NCBI GenBank assembly: GCA_029783825.1
Contig: JAREIK010003421.1
Span: 818,358 to 882,357, forward strand
Direction: 5' to 3'
DNA length: 64,000 nt
Source: Sapria himalayana
Taxonomy: Eukaryota; Streptophyta; Magnoliopsida; Malpighiales; Rafflesiaceae
Program-made: the position numbers and the translations under genes
Shown here: positions 22,645 through 34,774 of the stretch, piece after piece
How positions within the stretch are numbered: the stretch's first letter is position 1
Layout of the letters: every line of letters starts with the position of its first letter
The notes under the pieces: model-generated
The model's input: only the letters and a program-made list of their open reading frames with translations
Database searches by the model: none
What the model was told of the DNA's origin: nothing

Positions 22645-24500
22645 ATGGAAGATCGCAAGCAACGAAAAGAGGAGATTCAGCTAGATCCTCCAATTGGTAC
22701 AAATTCTTTGGGTGAATCGATAGCTCTTGCTAAATCAGATCCACTGGTAGAAGGATGAAAAAAGATGAAGAGGGTTGGGATAAATGAGGAGTTTCTGAAG
22801 ATAAAAGGTGAAGTATTCATTTCTAATGAAGCATACTCCACCTGGCAAAAACACATCTCTCATAAAGGTTTTATCAGGGAGAAAGGGTTTGAGAAATTTA
22901 TCCTATTCTTTGAATAGAAAATAGAGTAACTAAGCTAAAGATTCTTCTGTGAGTACCAGATGTCATGGTGTACTATTATGGTAAGGGAGTTCTACTCAAA
23001 TTTGGTGGCAAAGAAAAAGAAAATTGTTTATGCTAGAGGAGTATGAGTTACATGTGGAAAAAATCATAAAGGAGTATCACCAACTTGAGCATTAAAAGCA
23101 TCCAGATTTAAGAGGATGATAAACAACCTAGACCATGAAAAAATTGTCAAAAGACTGACATATGGCAGAGGGAAGTGAAAGAGGAGCAAGCGAAAAGCAC
23201 ATGAGTCAATAAACCAAGGAGATCTTATAAAAAATGCTAAGGGTTGGTTCTATTTTATGTTATTTGTTATAGTTCCAACCAACCATGTCTACTCAAATAA
23301 AGAACCATAAGTATTACTACTATATATCATCTTGAAGGGGTACAAGATAAATATTGGGGTAACCATAAAGACCTCATTATTAGGATACCATAGGAGAAAT
23401 GGATGGTTGATGTGCCACCAAGCATTGATCACCAAGCTGTGTTTTGTAGTTGGGGACTTGGGGTGAAAGACAAAAAGAATAAATCTATCCAAGAGTCTCT
23501 CCTCTGATTTTGACAGGGGTAGTCAAGGGGCCATAGAATAAAAATCAAAAATAAGTATTTATGGCTAAGGAAGACTCTGAGGAGGAAGGAAATGTCAATA
23601 GAGGCTTTGAACATCTTCTAGAAAAAGAACATTCTCCTATGATGATAATGACTAGACAATAGGAAGAGGAAGAAGTCCCCACTACCATTGGAATGGAATC
23701 TGCACTACCAGAGAAAGACGTCCTCTTGTGTATTCACCACCTCCAAAAAGATCAAGAGTGAAAGGAAGCATTGGATAGAAGAGAGGAAACAAGCACAAAA
23801 ATAATGGGAATGTTGATATCCATGGAAAAAGATATTGAATAAAGAAAAAAGAAGTGAGAAATCAGCCAGAAATTCAAGGAAGATACATGGGAAGTAAAGT
23901 TTGCAAGAAGAGATCAATGATGTGAAAAGGCTTTAAGTCAAAAAGATCAAGAGTGGAAGGTAGTCTAGGATAGAAGAAAGGAAATCTGGAGGGAAGAAAT
24001 GAAGGAGAGGGAGAATGATCTGTTGTTACTAATGAAGTTGAGTTTTGAAGTAAGCATGAAGAAATAGTACAACAAAGATTTCAAACTTTTTACTTTCATG
24101 ATGGAAAGAAGTCTAACTTAGATGCTAAAATGATGGAACAAGTCAAAGGTTTCAAATACATCTACCAAGAGCAATTTAAAGAGTTTGAAAAGAAAAGAGA
24201 GAGCAAGAGACTTGGAATTGGAATATAACAATGTGCATAGAATAAGAATATAACATAAAAACTTGGATCTGATCAATAAAAATCTAGTAAATTTTCTTGA
24301 AGGATTAACAAGTATCCTTGAAGTCTCTTGCTCCATGCGCCATGGTAGTTATGACTCACAAAGCTATCCAAATGACAAAGGAGTTAGAGAAGAAGAAGAC
24401 ACCTAATATAATCTTTCCTAAATTCAATTACAACATATATACGATGGACAATAAACCTTGTGACATCATTTCAAAATTACCTCTCAAAAGAAGGAAATGA
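22645..24500 (+). pseudogene. Athila-type third ORF remnant with plant transposon-protein domain
   Basis: The likely start is the ATG at 22645 (MEDRKQRKEEIQLDPPIG). About 60 codons downstream it shows EFLKIKGEVFISNEAYSTW, MVREFYSNLVAKKKK, VYARGV, then GWFYFMLFVIVPTNHVYS and LKGYKINIGVTIKTSLLG, with HQALITKLCF. This matches the pattern of the 'putative plant transposon protein' domain (PF20167) found in the ORF after integrase in Athila-like elements and sometimes called env-like. A Lys/Glu-rich coiled-coil-like tail follows to about 24500. Multiple stops. No signal peptide or fusion-type segment is evident, and the function of this ORF is unknown. Confidence 0.65.
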
Positions 24501-24641
24501 GCTCCTAGACCTTTCTAATTTTCTTTCTCTTAAGAACATATCTAAGTCCTAATAAAAATTAACAAGTTCAAAGATAGTTATATTATTTATGTGATGATTT
24601 TTTTATAAATTAAATTATTTATGTTTTCTTTTCTTATTGTG
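24501..24641 (+). other. Athila-type 3' untranslated region left of hAT-2
   Basis: AT-rich, no frame. It resumes after hAT-2 at 28281. Confidence 0.5.
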
Positions 24642-24649
24642 GATTTTAT
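24642..24649 (+). repeat. hAT-2 target-site duplication, left copy
   Basis: GATTTTAT, identical to 28273-28280. Confidence 0.93.
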
Positions 24650-27600
24650 TAGAGGTGTCAAACGGGGCGGGCCGGCCCAGCCCGGCCCATTTTTTTAGAG
24701 CACGGCCATGCTTTCATTTCGTGCCAGGCATGACATGATTACTGTACCATGCCGTGCCTAGCCCGACATGGTTTATCAAAGCCAGGCCCGGTCGGGCCAA
24801 AACTGGTCGTATGGGCCAAACCAAATCAAGCCGTACGGGCGAGGGCCTAGTTTAATTTTTTAGTTTAAATAAAATATATTTTATATTATATATAGAATTA
24901 TAGACAAAGTATAATATATTAAAATTATAAAATGAAAATTATTAAAATTTTAATAAATTACAAAGTTTAATTTGGTTTTATAATTTAAAATAAAATTAGT
25001 TTATAATTTATTAGAATTAAATTACATGGTTTAAATTTTTAAATAAAAAATTAAAACAAACAAATAAATAAAACAAAAAATTTCGTCAAAAAAAATTAAA
25101 AAGTCAAAAAAACCAAAGCAAACTAAATGAGAAATGACCAATCAGCCAATAGATACCGAAAGCTCGAACCAAACAAATTTAAGTTTCAACATAACGCAAA
25201 AATAAAGCGTACAATCAATAAAAAACAAAACATCAAAATCAAAAAGTAGTGGATCATCATCAATCATCAATCATCATATCATGAGCATCATCAGCCGCAA
25301 CATCAAGATCACTATAATATGGATCATCATCATCATCAATCAACTCATCCGCTGTCGCAATAGATGCGAATGCAATCCCTGTCCCAGCTCCAACATGATC
25401 ATGGATGCTAAACCTCGAATCCTCCTGATCCTTCAAATAGGCCAAGGCCTCAATAATATCTGGACATAATCTCGATCTTCTATCTGAAATAATATTCACT
25501 GCAATAGAAAAAGTATACTCTGATGCTACGCTCAACACCAGAGGAGTCAGTAAATCCCGTGCCATCCTAGATAGCATTATAATATATCAAGATTCTTAGT
25601 ATCAGAATGTGATAGGAATGAGCAGCGATCGGAATCTAAGTACCGAGAGAGCTCGCTCCTATGTGATGGTCCACCCCAACATTTCCCCCTTGATAGCTGA
25701 ATGGAAAAATCATCATCTCCGAACAAGGTATCCATGTCCGTAATCACAGTCTCACTACTACCGCTACCACCACCATACCTAGTATCATAGTATGTGAACA
25801 AGTCAGTCAACTTCTCATGAATGAACCCTTCAGGTGGGTCTTCCAGGTTCATGCACGAGGAAATATAAGTCAGGGTATTTTCTACCCCTTACACCTTAAC
25901 CCTAGGATCCATGCATGCAGTGAGGCAATAAAGAGATGGAACAGTGGACCAGTACTTTTAGTACTTGCTTTCCATCTCTGCAACCATATGGATAAGTGTC
26001 GGGTCAGCTCGATACTTCTTAAACTTGCTACTAATGTTGCATATGCACCTGAGTGCAATGCAAGTCGTGGGCGTATAAATCGACGAACACATATTCATCA
26101 TATCATAAAAAATATTCAGGAATTTCATAAATGAAATTTCTGAAGCCCAGTTAGTATTGTCAATAATAAGTTCATCACTCTTACTATTGACGTAGTCGGA
26201 TATCACGTATTCGTATCCAACACATGACTCCAACATCAGGTACGTGTAATTCCAGTGATGTCTCACATCCGATTGGAATTTCTTCTTCTTAAGATTCGTA
26301 AACAAATAGAGACTACCAAAGTTTTGTTTTCTGTGAGGAGTGCGAATATATTTTAGTGTATTACGTATATTATCCAACACGGGGGAACACACCTTCATAC
26401 CCGCTTGAAAAATCAGGTTAATCACATGACACATGCATCTAACATGAAAAATATCTTCTAATGGTGCATCTCTAAAATTCCTAACAAACATGGTAATCAC
26501 TACTCCATTATTAGATGAGTTATCGAATGTGACACTAAAAATTTTATTTTAAATTTTTTATTACCTAAAGATTTTTATCATACACTCAAAATGGTCGGGC
26601 CATCATCAGAATGGAGAATCTCAGAGAATCCTAAAATTTATTATTCATAGTCCAGTCAGAATCTACATAGTGCATGGTGAGACATGCATAAGATGATTTA
26701 TCGTGACTTGTCCATATATCAGACATCACGGACACCACTCCACTATATGCCATAAATTCATTAATTATTTTTTGTTTTTCTAACTTATACAATTTTAGCA
26801 TGTCATTCCTAGATGTGGACCTAGGAATCCTAAGATAAGCAGGCTGAAAATATGTTTGCATGATGCGCACTACCCTTGGATCTTCCAAAAATCTGATCGG
26901 AAGACCCATCAATGTGATAAGTCTAGCCATGCCGTCCTACCCAACTCGCTGGAGTATATGAAGGAAGTAAACTTTGAGACTAAACTTGATCCAGTCTCAA
27001 AAAATGTAGAGCCAAGTTGAGTTTGCCTATGATCTAATGGATAATGTTTTTTGGTGCATAATTCGGCATGCCTCTTAAGGTGCCCAGTCCCAAACGAACT
27101 ATTATAAGTTAAAATTCTCATACAATATTTGCCCTGTGTCATTTCTTCTTCCTCACCCCTAACATTTTTTTTGTTTTATTATATTAAAATGTGTCCAAAC
27201 TATAGAAGTCCTAGTTTTTTATTTTTTAGATGTTTGGATTGAGATGACTAGAGAAACCAAAGTTTCAGCAGCCTTAGACCTCTGTCTAAGATTTTTATTT
27301 TCTAAATTTAAATATGTTTCATTAGTATTTGTCATTTTTAGGACTTTTGTTAAATATGACACTTATGTAGAGACTAGATGATAGATTTTAGATTTTACTA
27401 TTTTAGAACTTGAGAGAGAGGGACTAGACTAGAGAGAGAATGAGAGAAAGAAAAAAAAACTTAAAATAAATTACTCTATAAAGCAGTGAGGTTGATCACA
27501 TGCACGGTGCACCACAATCTAGCACAAAATTCGAAACTAAAGTTGAGATTCCCGAAAAGCCAAGCAAAATGATGAAATCCCGAGTCCCGAGAGAGATGAG

Positions 27601-28272
27601 CAAGATTTTTGAGAAAGTAAAAATGTGAGATTTGAGAGAATAAATATTTATGAAAAACATTAATATCATAGAGAGGTAGGAAAGATTTTATAGATTAAAG
27701 AATATAATTTTTTTATAAAAAGTAATTTTTTTATAAAAAGTAATTTTTTTTATTTTTTTTAATTTATTTTAATATTTTAGGGGGCAGAATCATGAGGGTC
27801 GTCGGATTCTACCCCTAGCCATTGTAGGCGAGATCCAACGGCTAAAATTAAATTTTTGTTTGCCCATTGGGGGTGGGGGGGGAATCAGGTCGGATCGGGA
27901 GGGACCGCGGGTCCCATCCTATCAGACCCGACCCGCTGTCTTTGTGCGCAGGAAGCTAGGCCTGACTCACCGAGTCATAAGAGAGTGAGTTGTGACCCAC
28001 GACTCATGAGTCGTGACTCATGAGGGTGCGGGAATCCTGGAGCCCAAGTTTGTGGGTGCGGGTGCAGGACCGGGTGTGAACCTGAACCATGCCGATGGGC
28101 CGTGCCATGGGCCACCGAAATGTGCCGGGTCAAGCACAACACGAGGCCCGCTTGGCCTCGGCACGGCATGGGTTGTGCCTTATCCAGGCCCAGACACGGG
28201 TAATACTCATGCCGGGCCCACCCAGGCACGACCGAACCATGCCGGGCTGGCCCGGCCCAGTTGACACCTCTT
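24650..28272 (-). mobile_element. hAT DNA transposon hAT-2, both ends intact
   Basis: A 3623 bp element with termini TAGAGGTGTCAA at 24650 and the complementary TTGACACCTCTT ending at 28272 (one terminal mismatch). It is flanked by a perfect 8 bp GATTTTAT duplication. It sits in the 3' untranslated part of the Athila-type element. GC-rich subterminal regions flank an AT-rich interior. The transposase gene reads right to left and is broken, so it is structurally complete but not autonomous. Confidence 0.93.
25260..27335 (-). pseudogene. hAT transposase remnant (hAT-2)
   Basis: The likely start is the ATG whose complement ends at 27335. Order: N-terminal Thr/Asn-rich region; BED zinc finger (CMRILTYNSSFGTGHLKRHA, intact Cys and His; preceded by GKYCM); a 1 bp loss near 26920 shifts to 26631-26930 with SDIWTSHDKSSYACLTMHYV; another loss near 26625; then 25958-26500 with CMCHVINLIFQ; a stop after MVAEMESKY; then MNLEDPPEGFIHEKLTDLF. 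A deletion of about 31 bp near 25574-25580 removes the WW-containing motif before the dimerisation domain (MARDLLTPLVLSVASEYTFS, SDRRSRLCPDIIEALAYL). An Asp-rich tail ends at 25260. Confidence 0.9.
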
Positions 28273-28280
28273 GATTTTAT
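28273..28280 (+). repeat. hAT-2 target-site duplication, right copy
   Basis: GATTTTAT, identical to 24642-24649. Confidence 0.93.
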
Positions 28281-28482
28281 TTAAAAGAAAAAAAATTGGA
28301 TTGGATAGTTAAATTCTAGAAAGAATTGCAACTGAATCACTTCATAATAATGTATAAAAAAAGTAAAGATTATAGAATAGAACAGAAAAATATCCTTAAA
28401 AATAAATATAATTTGTTTGAGGACAAACAATTCATTATTTCCTTTACTTAAAGATAAGCAAAACATTAAGTTTTAGGAAATT
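28281..28482 (+). other. Athila-type 3' UTR end and polypurine tract
   Basis: It contains TTTGAGGACAAACAA (28416-28430) and AAGTTTTAGGAAATT just before the 3' LTR. These correspond to the GAGGACAAGCAA block and AAGTTTGGGGGAATT-type polypurine tract common before the 3' LTR in this element group, with some purines now T or A. Confidence 0.7.
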
Positions 28483-30050
28483 TGATGAACTTAAAAATCA
28501 CTATTTTAATCCATTTTTCTAGCATATTTTTACATTCAAAAGATTGATTTCATTTCTGAAATATAGAAATTCACCCATCTCATGGTTTCGCAAGTTTTCA
28601 GTTAAAAGAAGTAAAAATGCAGCAAAAATCAAGGAAATTGGCTAAGCCAAATTTGTCACGACAAAAATAACTTTATCATGATAAGAATCTGAAGCAAAAA
28701 TGAAAATTAAGTCATAACCAATAAAGTTTGTCATAGCCAATAACAGGATGAGAGAAAGATAAAGTTTTTGTCACAAAGAAGGTCTCTAGCAAGAGCATGA
28801 TAGTCATGATATCAGACAGAGGTGAAGATAGTTCATGTTGAGACTTTCAACAAGTTGTAATCATGGTGTGCAAGCAAAAGCAAGAGTGCAAGGCAAGAAA
28901 GACAACGGTGATCACAATGTGATTTTAGGCTCCAAAAAAGAATGAATTGTGTTATTTCACAACAAAAAAACTAATGTTGCGACAAGAATTCTTTTAGCTA
29001 AGAATGCCTAAGATGGGAATCAAGTCGCAATAGAAATTTTGGTCGCAACAGAAATTTCAAGCAATAAGAAAATACTTGGTCATGACATTAGAAATAGGTC
29101 GTGACATAAAATTTGGAAGAAAAAGAAAAGTAGATATCATGAAAGAATTTAAGTTTGGCTAATCTTTCTATATTTTACAAAAATATCTTTAGAAGTTAGG
29201 GCCCAACACAAATCCATATAAAAGCACATCTTCTTAAGAAAAGAGGGTTTGAAAACGAATCAAGAAACTGGTAGCTGATGGCTCTGTCTATTTTTCCTTT
29301 TTTTAATTTCTTCTTTTATAGTGGATCTAGATCATATTAGTAGTTTTTTTTTATTTTCATTTGGATTAGGAAAAAAGCTTATCATAAGCATGAATATAGG
29401 GGGTTTTGAATATTTCTTACAAAATCACTAATTGTATTTTTTTGAAACCTGAACAAATTTCTGAAATTCAATTGATTCGGTTAATAGAAATCACCATGTT
29501 CTTACTTGATCTATAGTCTATAGGTAATTGTGATCTAGTAATTTATAAGTGTAGTTCTCTCTAGATAGAAGTAGCTATTAGTTATAGACTTTTCTATAAA
29601 AATTAGTGAAATCTAGTGGGATGGTATTGAATTTCAATTAACATATTCCCAATATTAGTACTTAATACCCATTGTTTTATTGTATCCTACTCTGATTTCC
29701 AAGAGGTCCTCTAAGTGACATATAAAATGTGATTCCTGAAGGTTAGTGAAAAATCATTTAAGTGGGCATGTTAGGCTAATTGTGATGAACAAATGAGCTC
29801 GATAGTTTATATAGATAAATCTTCATTTTACTTATAGATGATATAATGGAGGAATTCTCATGATAAATAACTAGAGGTATCTCATCAATCTTTAGAATAT
29901 CGATGTCTCCATGTTGTCTTAGATCAAACCAAGTGAAGAGAAAATTCACCAAGATTTTAAGAAAGGGACAACAACTATTTGTAGAGACTTGCAAATAACT
30001 ATCTTTTGGTAAGCAATAGACCTACAATTTTAATAGATGGGTATGAAGTA
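28483..30050 (+). repeat. Athila-type 3' LTR, 3'-truncated
   Basis: It starts TGATGAACTTAAAA and aligns with 10037 onward for about 1570 bp, ending where GATGGGTATGAAGTA diverges from the left copy's GATGGTTATAAAGTA. The last ~410 bp present in the 5' LTR are absent and are replaced by (TA)n and CT array. The two copies differ by many substitutions and indels, which indicates an old insertion. Confidence 0.8.
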
Positions 30051-30750
30051 ATAGCTTATATCTAATCAAGTATATATATATATATATATATCAGGCTAAA
30101 TTATATCTTGCTCAATTTCTTTCACTCATCTTTTATCACTCTCAATTTCACCCTCTCTATCACTTTTTAATATCTTTAAATATCACTCTCTATCTCTATT
30201 TCTCTATCTCTATTTCTCTATCACTATCTTTCTTTCTCATTCTATGTCCCACACACACACTCTCTCTCTCTAATTATATATATATATATATATATCTTTC
30301 CTCTATGTGTATCTCTTTTTTATTTTTATATTTTCACATTATCTAATTATCTCACTCTTACACATGGTCTATCTGTCTCTCTCTCTCTCTCTTGCTATAT
30401 CACTCTCTATCTCTTTCTCTCTAGTCTTTCTTTCACTCTCTGTCTCTCTATTTGTCGCTCTCTCTCTTTCTCAGCATTATTTTCACTCTCTATCCCTATC
30501 TCTCACTCGCTCTCTATCTCCCTCTCTCAGTCACTCTCCATCTCTCTCTCTTTATAATTCTCTCTCTCTCTCTTGTTCCCTAGATCTTTCTCTCTCTCAC
30601 TCACTATCTCTCACTCTCTCACTCACTCTCTCTCACTCTCTCACTCACTCTCTCTCACTCTCTCACTCACTCTCTCTCGCTCTATATCTCCCTCACCCTT
30701 TCTCTCTCTCTCTCTCTCACTCACTCTCTCTCGCTCTATATCTCCCTCAC

Positions 30751-30788
<38 letters not shown>

Positions 30789-31941
30789 TACCTTATCTCT
30801 CTCTCTATATATATTTATGTCTCGCCCTCTCTCTTTCATGCTCTCTCTCTCTCTCTATCACCTGTTCTTTCTTTCTCTCTCTCCCTCTCTCTCCTTTCTC
30901 TCTGTCTATCTATCTTTATCTCTATTCCTCTCTCTCACTTGCTCTCTCTCTCTCCCTCTTTATCTATCTCACCCACTATATATACATACATATATATATA
31001 TATATATATATCTTTCTATCAATCTTTAACTCTCTTTTGCTATCTTGCTCTCTCTATTGCACTATCTCTATCGCACTATCTATATCACACTCTCACTCAC
31101 TCTATCTTGCTCTCCTGCCCTCTCTCTCTCACTCTGTCAGACAGTATGTCTTTTTCTCAACACACTGTCTTTCTCTCCCTTTTGCTATTTCTTTCTCTGT
31201 TTCTCTCTCTCTCCCTCTTCCTCCCTCTCTTCCCCTCTTCCTCCCTCCCTCTCCCTCTTCCTCCCTCTCTATCTCTCTCTCCTTCCCTCTCTCTTTGTTT
31301 CTTTCTCTCCCTCCCTCACTCTTTGTTCCTTTCTTTCTCTCCCTCCCTCTCTCTCTCTTTCCCTCTCTCTTGCTCTCTCTTTCTAACTTTCTCATTCTCT
31401 CTTTATCACACTCTCTCGCTCTCGCTCGCTCTCTCTCTCTCTCTCTTGCTCTCTCTCACTCTTTCTTGCTTTATCTTGCTCACTAGCTCTCTCTTTATCT
31501 ATCGTTCTCTCTCGCTCTATCCCTCTCCCCCCACTTTCTATATCTCATTCTCTCTCTCTCTCTTTCTGTATCTCTCACTCTCTTTAATTATGTCACTCTT
31601 ACTTTCTCTCACTCACTCACTCTCTTTCGCTCACTCTCTCTAACTTTTTCACTCTCTCTCTTATTGTCTCTCTAACTCTCTCTCTGTCACTCACTTTCTC
31701 TCTCTTTATCTATCTATCTATCTATTTATCTATCTCTCTATCTTTCTCTCTCTGTATCTCTCTTTCTCTCTATTGCACACACACTCTCTCACTCTCACTC
31801 TATATCTCTCTCACATTCCCTCTCTCTCTTTGACTCTCGTTCTCTCATGCTATATTACTCTCTCTCTCTCTCTCCCTCTCTTGCTCTATCAATCTCTCTC
31901 TCTTTTGTGTGCTCTAACACACACACACACACACACACACA

Positions 31942-31973
<32 letters not shown>

Positions 31974-32028
31974 ATCTTATGCACTCTAACACTCACACAC
32001 ACACTTTCTTTCACTCTCTATTTTGTGT
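30051..32028 (+). repeat. CT-rich polypyrimidine array, block 4
   Basis: After a (TA)n run near 30072-30091 the sequence becomes imperfect (TC)n with (TA)n runs near 30274-30294 and 30991-31011 and an (AC)n run at 31917-31941. A 54 bp unit containing CGCTCTATATCTCCCTCACC is duplicated near 30664/30718. Pyrimidines are on the plus strand. The block ends at the CACTA element. Leu/Ser ORFs, including the 356-residue one, are artefacts. Confidence 0.95.
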
Positions 32029-32290
32029 CACTACAACAAAACTTCAAATTTATGACGTTTTATTCCTTGACGTTTTCAGAAAATGTCATTATTCTATTTG
32101 TAATTAGACACGTCATGACATTTTTATAAAAACATCATTATTTGGAACATGTTTTCTGTTTTTATGGCAATTACTAGAAGTATCATTGTTAAAACTAATA
32201 GGTTAGGAAATTTCTTGACTCCTTAAAAAATGCCAAGGAATAAGGGGCTGAAAATTAAAAACCTTGTCACTTTTATAAGTGTCATATATA
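32029..32290 (+). repeat. CACTA 5' TIR and subterminal repeats
   Basis: CACTACAACAAAAC followed by alternating direct and inverted short words such as TGACGTTTT, AAAATGTCATTATT, ACGTCATGACATTTTTATAAA and TTGTCACTTTTATAAGTGTC. Arrays of this sort bind the element's own DNA-binding protein in En/Spm. The role here is inferred from that family. Confidence 0.8.
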
Positions 32291-32638
32291 TGAAAATATT
32301 AATTTTGAATTTATTGATTTGGAACTAATTAGTTTTGTATTTTTTATTTGTAAAATAAGTAATAATATTTTATATTTTACTCTAGATTAATTAAAAAAAA
32401 TTATCAATTTTTAGTTGAAAATTATTTATTAAAAATAAAAAGAAACTTATGATCAAATAAAAAAAAATTAAATATTTTTACATTCAAATTTGAATTTTTT
32501 ATTTATAAAATAAGTAATAATATTTAATTTTAAAATAAATCTGTAAATATTTAATTTATCCCTAAGAGAAATAATAATAAAATGAAAATTTAAGGTCATT
32601 TAATAAAATGATGTGATTAATATAATATTTTATTTATC

Positions 32639-32684
32639 TTCATTTAATAAAATGAAGACTCGCTAGAAATTGCGAGTCTTCATT
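32639..32684. repeat. Perfect inverted repeats (two overlapping hairpins)
   Basis: AATGAAGACTCGC at 32651-32663 is followed, after an 8 bp loop, by its exact reverse complement at 32672-32684. The left arm overlaps another palindrome, CTTCATTTAATAAAATGAAG (32639-32658). Confidence 0.9.
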
Positions 32685-32916
32685 CCTCGTTAGACGCATC
32701 ACTCGAGATTATCGTTTCGAAAAGTTTCCAAGATTCACGTAATCTTAATATTTTTAACGCACCGATCAAGATTATGTTTTGAGAAGTATTTTCAATTTCA
32801 TCTTCAACACCATGTCCTAGTATATTGAATCATTGATTGAAAAAAATAATATGAGCAACGAAATCAAGATTTCATTAATAAATCGAAAAAAAGAAAAATA
32901 ATGTATTCGTTAATAC

Positions 32917-33125
32917 ATGATTTCGTGAATCGAAAAAAATGTTTCGGCTAGTGAAAATTGGATTTTGATGCACGAAATCTGGATTTCGATTCACTAAATC
33001 ATGGGTTCATTCAACGAAAACATGATTTCGTGAATCATGTTTATCTAGTTAAATTTCATCTCATTTTTAGATATAAATGAGATTTTGTGCATCATGTTTT
33101 CATGAAACATGATTCTGTGAATCAT
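32917..33125. repeat. Cluster of CATGATTYYGTGAATC words
   Basis: Three copies of CATGATTTCGTGAATC-like sequence, near 32920, 33024 and 33107 (the last with TCTG), plus related GAAATCTGGATTTCGATTCAC and GATTTTGTGCATCATG words. Some are palindromic (CATGATTCTGTGAATCATG). Confidence 0.7.
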
Positions 33126-34774
33126 GTTATCTATTTTATCTAGTTAAAATCTAGCAAAAACTGGATTTTAGCTATCCAAATTTCGTGGCTGGATAGCTAA
33201 AATATAAATTTTTAAATTAATCTCCTTTTTTTAATATAAATTTTTTAAATATAAATATAGCGAAATCTGGATAGCTAAACTATAAATTTTGTTTGTTTTT
33301 TAATTTCATCTCATATTTCTTAAATATAAATTTTTGTTTTTGATTTAGGTCAAAAACATCTATTTTATTTTTTGTTTTTAAAATACTTATCTAGTTAAAT
33401 TTAAGTATATATCAGCATTGTGTGTGGTGTGATGAAATGTATTTTATATATTATTTAAAAAATTATTTTGTATAAGTTAGTTATAGTTTGTTGAGGTGGA
33501 TAACTAAAATAGATAGCAATGTTGGAGTTAACTTTAAAAATTGAATAGCTAAAATAGATAATATATTATTTTAATATTTTTTCAGTTGTTAAATTAGAGA
33601 GCATTGTTTGAGATGCTCTAAAACTCTTGTAACCCGACAAAGCACAAGGTCACAAATAACAAAAATCTAAATGGTAGACTACTACTCTTCTTTTCATTCT
33701 TCCGACTGAATCAGTTGAAAGCTCCTATTGAATCAATGATTTTGTGGTATTATTAATCCAGAGTATTCTTTCGGTGGCTCATACATGATGAATCCAACTT
33801 TTAATGTTCTTACCCATGAGGACCTCCTTCAAATCTGGTAAGAAAATGAATTATATTTATGATTCAGGCATTGATTTTGTTGGTGGAGGACCTTGAGACT
33901 TCTTTGATAGTCTTATAAATGAGGAGTCTAATTTTAAATGTCTTTTTCCTTGTCTCCTTTTAATTTATGTATAAAAAATGGGTTAGTTCAAAATAATTTA
34001 TGTATCAGAAAATGGGAAAATCTTCCCTTTTTTTTTTGTTAAGCAGTTTAAGTTTATCAAATATGAATGATTAAACTGTTCTGGGGTAGGCTCTACTTTA
34101 AAAAGGTTGAAGAGTTTACTACTGTAAGATTACATTTTTTAGGAGTTAACAGGTTGAGTTAGTGTTTGAAAGGTTGTGTCGTTCAGAGGGTGTTAATTCT
34201 CGTTTCAGAGCTAAGTTCGCTAGTTTGGTTTGAAGGAAGAAGGCAAAGTGGGAGCTAAGTTCTGGAACAATTTTCTATTTCCTATCACATTGCCATTTAG
34301 AAAAAAATGTGATTCCAACTTTTCTACTCATTGAGTCATGTCAATCTTTTCGCATGTCAACAAAATAAAATAAAATAATTCTTGGGAAAGGAGGTCAAAT
34401 AAGGCAAAGTGGAGGGCCAAAAATTTTCTCTCCTCCTCTGTTTTTCATACTATGAAAGTATTGAAAAAAGGAGGCTATAATTCCTAAAAATGTGTGCTCT
34501 ATAGTCATGCCATTTCAAATTCAATTAGCCTAAGGACCTAGAGACATGTAATGTCATATCTATAAATTAGTCTCGCTCACGTATTTGTTTATTTTATGTT
34601 TGATATTACAGCAAAATCAAAATAAATTATTATCTTGTATAGAAATAGATGATAGGTAAATTAATACTCACCTAATTAAATACTTTTACTTTATTTTTTA
34701 AATATTTTCTATTCGTTGAGAAGTTTGAATCGAATATTACTCTTCCTCACAAAAAGAAAAAAAAAAGAAAAGAA

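Larger units (their letters stand above)
10037..30050 (+). mobile_element. Athila-type Ty3-gypsy retrotransposon with two nested hAT insertions
   Basis: Direct repeats starting TGATGA at 10037 and 28483 are its LTRs. Between them on the plus strand lie gag, protease, RT/RNase H and integrase (gypsy order), then a third ORF region (22645-24500), then a GAGGACAAACAA block and purine-rich tract before the 3' LTR. Removing hAT-1 (3661 bp) and hAT-2 (3623 bp) leaves about 12.7 kb, a normal size for Athila. The integrase remnant lacks a chromodomain, and the gag, protease and pol motifs match the Athila/Tat branch. Both ends meet CT array. Every gene is heavily mutated. Confidence 0.9.

Noticed and set aside
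22645..24500. Third ORF as a true viral envelope gene
   Set aside because: I see no signal peptide, cleavage site or membrane anchor, and it matches a plant transposon-protein domain of unknown role, so I do not call it an envelope protein.
31129..31395. Minus-strand Glu/Arg-rich ORFs (here and at 45130, 48197 and 49669)
   Set aside because: They are the reverse complement of the CT array (GA repeats encode Arg/Glu). Not genes.
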